Below are positions 57,701 to 64,000 of a stretch of DNA of 64,000 nucleotides, piece after piece. The position numbers were made by a program, and so were the translations under genes. Source of the stretch: UBA11612 sp963662375 (GTDB lineage Bacteria; Pseudomonadota; Alphaproteobacteria; Rhodospirillales; Rhodospirillaceae); NCBI GenBank assembly GCA_963662375.2, contig CAXXRP010000015.1:1-64000 (forward strand), written 5' to 3'. The notes beneath the pieces are model-generated. The model was given only the letters and a program-made list of their open reading frames with translations, did no database searches and had not been told where the DNA came from. Each line of letters begins with the position of its first letter. The first letter of the stretch is position 1.

Positions 57701-58903
57701 ATGTCGATGGTATCAAAACCGCCATATCCGCGTGTAACGTTAAAGAAAGGGGCACATAAGCGGGGAGTGTCAGGCCATCCGTGGGTTTACTCGAACGAAG
57801 TGAATATGGATCCGGCAGCCAAAGCGCTTCCCGCTGGGTCATTGGTCACGATAACCAATGCAAGTGGAAAGCCACTAGCGACCGCGTATTTTAATTCCAG
57901 AACGCTCATTGCAGCGCGAGTACTATCGACCGCCCCCGATGTTGCTATTGACACGGAGTTTTTTGCAACTCGCTTTAGCTCGGCCCTGGCGTTGCGCACG
58001 CGCCTGTTTGATGAGCCGTTCTACCGCCTTGTCCATGCAGAGGCGGATAGGCTGCCCGGTCTTATAGTAGACCGCTTCGGCGATACCTACGTCCTCCAAC
58101 CCAATACGGCGGGGATGGAAGCCGTATTGGATATGGTTGTCTCTGCTTTAGAGAAAGTGACATCCCCGCAAATTGTTATTGTCCGCGGCGACGGCGCCGC
58201 GCGCAAACTAGAAGGACTCAAGGACCGTGTCCACTGCCTGCGCGGCGATGCAGCCGAACCGATTGCGGTGCGGGAAAACAACGTGACATTTTTTGCCGAC
58301 CTTATGGCTGGTCAGAAAACCGGCTGGTTCTTCGATCAGCGCGACAACCGCGCATTCTTGGCTTCTATTAGCGGCGATGCCTCGGTCCTAGATTTATACA
58401 CCCATACCGGCGGATTTGCCTTGGCCTGCGCGCATGCCACCGCTGCGGCGGTAACGGCTGTCGACCGGTCAGCACTGGCGCTTGAGTTGGCGAGAAAGGC
58501 CTCCGTGACAAACAAGTTCTCGGACAAATGCAGTTTTAAACAATCGGACGTGTTCGCGTTTTTAGGGTTGGCAATCTCGGGCGGTGAGAGGTGGAACGTC
58601 GTCATCGCCGATCCTCCACCCTTTATCAAGTCCAAGAAAGACCTGAAAGTAGGATTGCAAGGATATCGAAAGTTAAGCCGTCTATGCGCCTCAGTCACCG
58701 CGCCAGGTGGTTTCTTGTTCGTCGCGTCGTGTAGCCACAACGCATCGGTGGAGGACTTCACGGCTGCCGTTGTGCGTGGCATATCGGACGGCGGCAGGTG
58801 CGGGCGCATTATTCGCGCATCCGGCGCCGGGCCCGATCATCCCGTACACCCGCTGCTGCCGGAGAGCGCGTATCTCAAAGCACTGGTGTTACAGTTGGAC
58901 TAG
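57701..58903 (+). CDS. rlmI: Class I SAM-dependent rRNA methyltransferase (RlmI-like)
   Basis: This protein of about 400 residues has an N-terminal PUA domain (VTLKKGAHKRGVSGHPWVYS) and a linker with FYRLVHAEADRLPGLIVDRF. The methyltransferase domain has SVLDLYTHTGGFALACAHAT (SAM binding) and VVIADPPPFIKSKKDLKVGL (catalytic). RlmI makes m5C1962 in 23S rRNA; in this family the catalytic Cys lies near the C-terminus (FVASCSHNAS). The start is uncertain among a GTG at 57692 and ATGs at 57701 and 57707. The symbol assumes orthology. Confidence 0.88.
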   Translation: MSMVSKPPYPRVTLKKGAHKRGVSGHPWVYSNEVNMDPAAKALPAGSLVTITNASGKPLATAYFNSRTLIAARVLSTAPDVAIDTEFFATRFSSALALRTRLFDEPFYRLVHAEADRLPGLIVDRFGDTYVLQPNTAGMEAVLDMVVSALEKVTSPQIVIVRGDGAARKLEGLKDRVHCLRGDAAEPIAVRENNVTFFADLMAGQKTGWFFDQRDNRAFLASISGDASVLDLYTHTGGFALACAHATAAAVTAVDRSALALELARKASVTNKFSDKCSFKQSDVFAFLGLAISGGERWNVVIADPPPFIKSKKDLKVGLQGYRKLSRLCASVTAPGGFLFVASCSHNASVEDFTAAVVRGISDGGRCGRIIRASGAGPDHPVHPLLPESAYLKALVLQLD

Positions 58904-58976
58904 AAGCGTTCTCGTTCGAAACTGGCCGCCATAATACCATTGCAAGGGGCCTGCCGAGCCAGTATGGACACGCCCC

Positions 58977-60011
58977 ATGTCGCCACGCCAATACTTACAG
59001 CCCGCAGAGTGGGATTTTCATGGCGCCGTTTGGTCCGCTTGGCCGAGCGACAGGGAGCTTTGGCTCGATGAGCTGGAGCCAGCTCGCAGGGAAATCGCGG
59101 CATTCTATAAAGCTATTGCTGACCTTGACCCCGCGACCGGCGCGCCGCGTGGTGAGACCCTCAAAATTTTGGCCTGCGGCGAGGATGCCGTGGTGACCGC
59201 GCGTTCATCCCTATATGGCACGGGCGCCGAGGTGATTTCCGCTGCCTTTGGGGACATCTGGCTCAGGGACACCGCCCCAATTTTTGTAAGGGCGAACGGA
59301 CTACTCGCCGCGGCGTGCTTTAAGTTTAACGGCTGGGGCGGTAAGTACATTCTGGAAGGAGACGAGGGTATTGCGAATTTCGTCTCTGCGTATGCGGGCG
59401 TACCAGCGCTGGACAATGACTGGGTCCTTGAGGGCGGTTCCATTGAGGTGGACGGGATGGGGACAGCCCTAACTACCCGTCAGTGCCTTCTCAATCCCAA
59501 TCGCAACGCCGGTTTGACCCAGGCAAAGATTGAGGAGCGCCTGCGCCGGTCCCTCGGCATCGAAAAATTGGTTTGGCTGGGCGACGGCCTAGTTAATGAC
59601 CACACGGATGGTCATATCGATAACATTGCCCGCTTTGTGGCGCCGGGCGTTGTGGCATGCATGGAACCAGGCGGGTCGGGTGATCCCAACCGTGACGTCT
59701 TGGCGGCGATCCTTGGCGATTTGAAAGGCGCAACAGATGCAAACGGGCGCAAGATAGAAATTGTCACCGTGCCTTCGCCCGGCCGTGTGGAGGACGCCGA
59801 AGGGAAAATTATCGCCGCCAGCTTCATGAACTTTTATATTGGCAATACCATCGTCGTTGTTCCCATATACGGAACGAAGGCGGATGGCCAAGCTATCGAG
59901 GCCATTGCGAGGCTATTTCCAACCCGCCGCACCGTAGGATTGTCTGCCAATCATGTTATAACCGGCGGCGGATCATTCCACTGCATAACCCAGCAACAGC
60001 CCGCTGTTTAA
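58977..60011 (+). CDS. aguA: Agmatine deiminase
   Basis: This 344-residue guanidine-modifying enzyme hydrolyses agmatine to N-carbamoylputrescine and ammonia. It has HGAVWSAWPSDRELWLDEL, FGDIWLRDTAPIFV, WVLEGGSIEVDGMGT (Glu), NDHTDGHIDNIARFV (His) and the nucleophilic Cys in ITGGGSFHCITQQQPAV at the extreme C-terminus. aguB follows 15 bp later, so the two make putrescine from agmatine. The gene is complete. Confidence 0.96.
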   Translation: MSPRQYLQPAEWDFHGAVWSAWPSDRELWLDELEPARREIAAFYKAIADLDPATGAPRGETLKILACGEDAVVTARSSLYGTGAEVISAAFGDIWLRDTAPIFVRANGLLAAACFKFNGWGGKYILEGDEGIANFVSAYAGVPALDNDWVLEGGSIEVDGMGTALTTRQCLLNPNRNAGLTQAKIEERLRRSLGIEKLVWLGDGLVNDHTDGHIDNIARFVAPGVVACMEPGGSGDPNRDVLAAILGDLKGATDANGRKIEIVTVPSPGRVEDAEGKIIAASFMNFYIGNTIVVVPIYGTKADGQAIEAIARLFPTRRTVGLSANHVITGGGSFHCITQQQPAV

Positions 60012-60026
60012 CGGGACGAGCGTAAA

Positions 60027-60875
60027 ATGAGCAAGGTCAACGTTGCCGCTATTCAGTGTGCATTTTCGGACAATATGACCGAGAACATAGACCGCATCAC
60101 TGGGTTCATTGAGCAGGCAGCCAATCAAGGCGCGAACATCATCTTGCCGCCCGAGTTACTGCAGGGCCACTATTTTTGCGTCGAGGAAAAGGAGAGGCAT
60201 TTCGACGGCGCTTTTCCTGCGGATGCCCATCCCGTGGTGACAAAAATTTCCAAAGTTGCGAAAGAACTCGGCGTTGCCGTGCCCGCGTCTATCTTCGAGC
60301 GCGATGATCCGCACTATTATAACAGCGTGGCCATGATTGACGCCGATGGTTCGGTGCTTGGCGTGTACCGGAAAAGCCATATTCCCACCGGCCCAGGCTA
60401 CGAGGAGAAATTTTATTTCCGCCCGGGCAACACGGGGTTCAAGGTATGGCCTACACAATTCGGCAAAGTAGGCATTGGTATATGCTGGGATCAGTGGTTC
60501 CCAGAGGCCGCCCGCGCGATGATGCTGCTGGGTGCCGATATTCTTTTTTACCCGACCGCGATTGGCTCCGAACCGGATCACCCTGAATTCGATACGAAAA
60601 ACCTTTGGCAACGGGCGATGGTCGGCCATGCCGTATCTAATGTTGTTCCTATTGTAGCAGCCAATCGCGTTGGCACTGAACGCAGTCAGACGTTCTATGG
60701 ATCCTCGTTCATCACCGATCAACGCGGCGAGAAAGTTTGCGAGATGGATCGGGATGACGAGGGTATCATCATTGCAGAGATCGATGTGGATGAGGTGCGC
60801 CGCAATCGCGCCGCCTTCGGCTTTTTTAGAGATCGGCGGCCGGACCTCTATGAAACTCTCGCTGACGACAAATAA
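60027..60875 (+). CDS. aguB: N-carbamoylputrescine amidase
   Basis: This 282-residue nitrilase-superfamily enzyme hydrolyses N-carbamoylputrescine to putrescine, CO2 and ammonia. The catalytic triad is Glu in ILPPELLQGHYFC (about 43), Lys in VYRKSHIPTGPGYEEKFYF (about 117) and Cys in GIGICWDQWFPEAARAM (about 154). It is paired with aguA in one operon. The frame is intact and of family length. It converges on the dipeptidase gene. Confidence 0.96.
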   Translation: MSKVNVAAIQCAFSDNMTENIDRITGFIEQAANQGANIILPPELLQGHYFCVEEKERHFDGAFPADAHPVVTKISKVAKELGVAVPASIFERDDPHYYNSVAMIDADGSVLGVYRKSHIPTGPGYEEKFYFRPGNTGFKVWPTQFGKVGIGICWDQWFPEAARAMMLLGADILFYPTAIGSEPDHPEFDTKNLWQRAMVGHAVSNVVPIVAANRVGTERSQTFYGSSFITDQRGEKVCEMDRDDEGIIIAEIDVDEVRRNRAAFGFFRDRRPDLYETLADDK

Positions 60876-60884
60876 ACGACGCGC

Positions 60885-62128
60885 CTATTGTTTTGTTCTG
60901 GCGGCATGGTTCTCAACACTTTCCATAACTCGGAGCAGGTTCCCGCCCCAGATTTTGGCGATGTCATCCTCAGAGTAGCCGCGTTTAACAAGTTCGACGG
61001 TGACATTCAACGTTTCGGCGGCATTATTCCATCCGGTGATCCCGCCACCACCGTTGAAATCGGAAGCTAAACCTACGTGATCAATTCCGATCCTGTTCAC
61101 CGCATAGTCGATGTGATCGCCGAGATCCGATACACTTGCCTTGGGCCACTTCTTGTGGATTTCATCAGCCGCAGCGAAGTAGGCGCCTAGTTGCCCCGGA
61201 GTCATTGTCTGAAAACTACCCGGCTTGTTGAGGCCCACTTTCTCTCGTAACGCGTTTAGGTCAGCTGTTTTTTTTTCGGAGGCTTGCGTAAATAGATATC
61301 GAACGCCACGATTTGCGCCACTCCCCCCGATTTCTTTATGGCATCCAACTCGATGTCGCTAAGATTGCGCGGGTGATCATAAACGCCTTTTACAGCGGAA
61401 TGACTGGCGATCACTGGCGCGGCGGACAGGGAGAGGGCGTCAAGTGCGGTTTGTTCGTCTGAATGAGAAATATCCACCATGATTCCGAGCTCGTTGAGGC
61501 GCTTTACAACTTTTTTGCCGAGACCGGACAAGCCGCCGTGTTCTGATGCAGGTTCACTGGCGAACGGCTGGGCAGAATCGCCCAGTTCGTTGTGACCGTT
61601 GTGCAAAAGCCCCAAATAACGCGCGCCGTAGTCATAAAACATGTCTAGCAATCGCAAATCGGTACCCATTGGAAAACCGTTTTCCATACCAATCACCACG
61701 GCCTTGCGCCCGCTGGCGGAAATACGGCGCACGTCGGTCGCTGTGAGGGCGAGTCCAATTTTGTCGGGATAGGTTTCTGTGGTGAGCCTATGGATGGCAG
61801 AAAATTTTAAGAACGCATCGGATAGCGCTTTGGCGTTGCCGGGTACGGTGCGGTCACCTTGCCCCACGTAAACGATCATAAATACCGTGTCCAATCCACC
61901 TTTCGCCATGGTGAGCAAATGGACCTGCTGCCCGCGGGGGCCCGGCTTCATCATGTCGTACGCTTCGGTGCCAAAGTCGAACGGAATATCTACGTGGGCA
62001 TCAACAGTAATGATGCGCTCGTGTATCGCGCGGGCACGGGCTAGAAGCTCAATATCGGATTCAGCTTGGGCACTGCCGCTGATCAGCAGTGCGAGCCCCG
62101 TCAGAATCGCCACGGCGGAGCGCATCAT
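60885..62128 (-). pseudogene. Peptidase M19 (membrane dipeptidase), frameshifted
   Basis: A signal peptide (LTGLALLISGSAQAE) is followed by the M19 renal-dipeptidase core: ITVDAHVDIPFDFG (HxD), VVIGMENGFPMG (Glu), YLGLLHNGHNELGDSAQPFA (His) and PVIASHSAVKGVYDHPRNLS. At a run of nine A/T bases (61268-61276) the frame shifts and stops (61256). One extra A would give TADLNALREKVGLNKPG and lead into the C-terminal frame 60885-61238, with IDHVGLASDFNGGGGI. It is either a recent pseudogene, a slippage-controlled gene or a sequencing error. Confidence 0.88.
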
Positions 62129-62140
62129 ATCGTTCCCCTT

Positions 62141-63157
62141 TCACTTACCGAAAGTGGACAGGATCTTGTCCACGGCTAAAGGCGGTGTGAGCTTGCCGTC
62201 ACCCACTTCCTTTTCCAATATCGGAACCAAGCTTTTTATTCTGGGATCAGTTTTGACATTGGTCATGAGGCGGTCATCGACCATGGACCACATCCAATGG
62301 ATTTGTTGTTGGCGACGTTTGTCCTTCCACTCGCCATTACCATGCATCGTGCGGCGGTACTGATCAATTTTATCCCACAGGTCGTCGAGGCCCTTATTGT
62401 CTTGAGCGCTGATGGTAATCACCGGCGGTGTCCAGTCGGGATTGGCGGGTGTGATTATGCGCAGCGCGTGCTGGTAGTCTGAAGCAGTAACGGCTGCCCT
62501 CTTGGCATTGTCACCGTCAGCTTTGGTGATGGCGATCATGTCGGCGATTTCCAACACGCCCTTCTTAATGCCCTGAAGTTCGTCACCGCCGCCGGCGATC
62601 ATAAGCACAAGGAACAAGTCTACCATTTCGGAGACGGTGATCTCACTTTGGCCGACGCCCACGGTCTCTACGAGGATGACATCAAAACCCGCAGCTTCGC
62701 ATACTAGCATGGCCTCGCGTGTCGCGCGAGCCACGCCGCCTAGGGTGCCGCCTGTGGGCGAGGGGCGAATGAATGCGCCCGGATCTACGGAAAGGCGCGC
62801 CATGCGCGTTTTGTCACCTAAGATACTGCCGCCTGTGCGCGAGGATGTTGGGTCTACGGCGAGCACAGCTACCTTGTGGCCTGTTGCCGTCAGCATGGTG
62901 CCCAACGCGTCGATAAACGTACTTTTGCCTGCGCCGGGAAGGCCGCTGACTCCGACCCGCAAACTGTCGCCGGTTTTAGGAAGTAGCTTTGCCAGCATCT
63001 CTTGAGCTAGAGACTGGTGGACTGGATTGCGGGATTCGATAAGGGTGATGGCGCGCGCCAGTTTTGCCCGGTCTCCAGAAATAATGCCGGAGACGTAAGC
63101 CTCCGCCGTCATTGGCGTGCCATTTTCGATATTTGGGGTTGCGTCAGCGTCGGGCAA
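62141..63157 (-). CDS. meaB: Methylmalonyl-CoA mutase-associated GTPase MeaB
   Basis: This 338-residue G3E GTPase protects and reactivates adenosylcobalamin-dependent methylmalonyl-CoA mutase. It has Walker A VGVSGLPGAGKSTFIDALG (about 58-76), AVLAVDPTSSRTGGSILGDK, DVILVETVGVGQSE (switch/Walker B) and AITKADGDN (the NKxD equivalent). The C-terminus carries WSMVDDRLMTNVKTDPRIKS. It lies 9 bp downstream of the mutase gene on the same strand, the normal arrangement. Confidence 0.95.
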   Translation of the reverse strand: MPDADATPNIENGTPMTAEAYVSGIISGDRAKLARAITLIESRNPVHQSLAQEMLAKLLPKTGDSLRVGVSGLPGAGKSTFIDALGTMLTATGHKVAVLAVDPTSSRTGGSILGDKTRMARLSVDPGAFIRPSPTGGTLGGVARATREAMLVCEAAGFDVILVETVGVGQSEITVSEMVDLFLVLMIAGGGDELQGIKKGVLEIADMIAITKADGDNAKRAAVTASDYQHALRIITPANPDWTPPVITISAQDNKGLDDLWDKIDQYRRTMHGNGEWKDKRRQQQIHWMWSMVDDRLMTNVKTDPRIKSLVPILEKEVGDGKLTPPLAVDKILSTFGK

Positions 63158-63166
63158 GCACAGGTC

Positions 63167-64000
63167 CTAATGGCCTAGGGCTTCGTTTAATTTCTCGAGC
63201 AAACCGATGGCGGCTTCGCCGATGACCGTTCCAGGTGGGAAAATGGCCGTGGCGCCGGCGTTGTAGAGCGCATCGAAATCTTGAGGCGGAATCACGCCGC
63301 CAACTACAACCATAATGTCCTCGCGGCCCAGAATTTTCAGCTCCGCCTTCAATTCCGGCACCAGGGTCAAATGCCCTGCGGCCAAAGATGATGCGCCAAT
63401 GACGTGAACATCGTTTTCGACCGCCTGCCTTGCCGCTTCCGCCGGGGTCTGGAACAGGGGGCCGATATCCACGTCAAAACCCAAGTCTGCGAACGCAGAG
63501 GCGATGACTTTCTGACCGCGGTCGTGACCGTCCTGACCCATTTTGGCCACCAGGATACGCGGGCGCCGCCCTTCTTTCTCCGCGAAGGCCTCCACCAATT
63601 TCGACACTTCACTCACGGTTTCCGATCTTGCCCCTACTTCCTTGCGATAAACACCAGCGATAGATTTGATCTCCGCTACGTGCCGACCGTACACCTTCTC
63701 GAGCGCTCCAGTCATCTCGCCAACTGTTGCTTTTACTCGCGCAGCATTGATGGATAGCTCCAACAGGTTGCCACCACCGGTCTCTGCAGCCACGGTCAAA
63801 GCCTCGAGTGCTTGCGCACATGCTGCCTCATCTCGTTCCGCGCGCAGGCGTTTCAACTTCTCAAGCTGCGCGCCTCTCACGGCGCTATTATCCACTTTGA
63901 GAACGTCAATGTCCTCTTTCTCGTCCAGCTTATACTTATTTACACCCACGACGGTTTGGCGCCCCGCATCGATGCGCGCTTGGGTGCGCGCGGCAGCCTC
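63167..64000 (-). CDS. scpA: Methylmalonyl-CoA mutase, large subunit, 3' part (cut by window edge)
   Basis: The frame enters from the right edge (RIDAGRQTVVGVNKYKLDEK) and includes the end of the catalytic barrel and the whole B12-binding domain. DGHDRGQKVIASAFADLGFD holds the cobalt-coordinating His, followed by GASSLAAGHLTLVPELKAEL and VVVGGVIPPQDFDALYNAGA. The enzyme interconverts methylmalonyl-CoA and succinyl-CoA with adenosylcobalamin. About 278 codons are visible of the roughly 700 expected. Its coupling with meaB supports the call; the N-terminal part and any small subunit lie outside the window. Confidence 0.93.
   Translation of the reverse strand, partial: EAAARTQARIDAGRQTVVGVNKYKLDEKEDIDVLKVDNSAVRGAQLEKLKRLRAERDEAACAQALEALTVAAETGGGNLLELSINAARVKATVGEMTGALEKVYGRHVAEIKSIAGVYRKEVGARSETVSEVSKLVEAFAEKEGRRPRILVAKMGQDGHDRGQKVIASAFADLGFDVDIGPLFQTPAEAARQAVENDVHVIGASSLAAGHLTLVPELKAELKILGREDIMVVVGGVIPPQDFDALYNAGATAIFPPGTVIGEAAIGLLEKLNEALGH

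Noticed and set aside
1..64000. CRISPR arrays and cas genes
   Set aside because: No regularly spaced repeats or Cas-like proteins were found. The short repeats present are tandem, att-type or dispersed hairpins.

Overview
The window is a stretch of proteobacterial chromosome at roughly 55% GC. The tRNA-Ser(GGA), with its encoded CCA end, and a tRNA-Gln(CTG) remnant look alphaproteobacterial. The heme genes use the C5 (glutamate) route, which is unusual for that class, so the class assignment is tentative.

Region by region. (1) 1-2.4 kb: an edge-truncated phage-type gene, then a complete 2.02 kb IS1595-family element (348-2366) with 23-bp inverted repeats, an 8-bp target duplication and three passenger ORFs, one of them a truncated DNA methyltransferase. 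(2) 2.5-10.3 kb: an integrative element in a tRNA-Ser gene, bounded by 22-bp att-like repeats, with a tyrosine integrase, an unrecognised cargo gene, an intact IS21 element, a decayed DUF5131 phage gene, an msrA fused in frame to the 3' part of an istB, and two further IS21 end remnants. (3) 10.4-14.7 kb: lipoprotein pseudogene, selO, a glyoxalase II-type hydrolase, a DUF1993 gene and a monooxygenase-fold gene. (4) 14.8-16.9 kb: a second IS1595-family element with cargo that includes a tRNA-like sequence ending in CCA. (5) 17-22.7 kb: hspQ, an amidase lying between 23-bp repeats of tRNA-Gln sequence, a decayed dehydrogenase, gene fragments and an IS3-type remnant. (6) 22.7-28.4 kb: a four-gene operon of exported proteins (unknown 396-aa protein, DUF1592-type protein with a CSGCH motif, Tat-type DUF1552 protein, three-repeat secreted protein). 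(7) 29-45 kb: a surface-polysaccharide locus with a frameshifted membrane glycosyltransferase, rmlCBDA for dTDP-L-rhamnose, and a convergent operon of glycosyltransferases, a 1,022-residue methyltransferase/RgpF/GT2 protein, a Wzm-Wzt exporter and an O-antigen ligase. (8) 45-54.4 kb: heme genes, hemH divergent from hemA-hemL-(histidine kinase-response regulator)-hemC-hemE-hemF-hemJ. (9) 54.4-57.6 kb: crotonase fragment, PhyH dioxygenase, FkbM methyltransferase and a second O-antigen ligase-type protein. (10) 57.7-64 kb: rlmI-like gene, agmatine deiminase and N-carbamoylputrescine amidase (putrescine synthesis), a frameshifted M19 dipeptidase, meaB, and the 3' part of methylmalonyl-CoA mutase.

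The left 22 kb is a mobile-DNA graveyard; the right 40 kb is largely core metabolism and envelope biogenesis. No CRISPR array or recognisable defence system was seen. The most unusual items are the cargo-carrying IS1595 elements (one with a tRNA-like gene), the MsrA-IstB fusion, the exported DUF1592/DUF1552 operon and the two-component system embedded in the heme operon.
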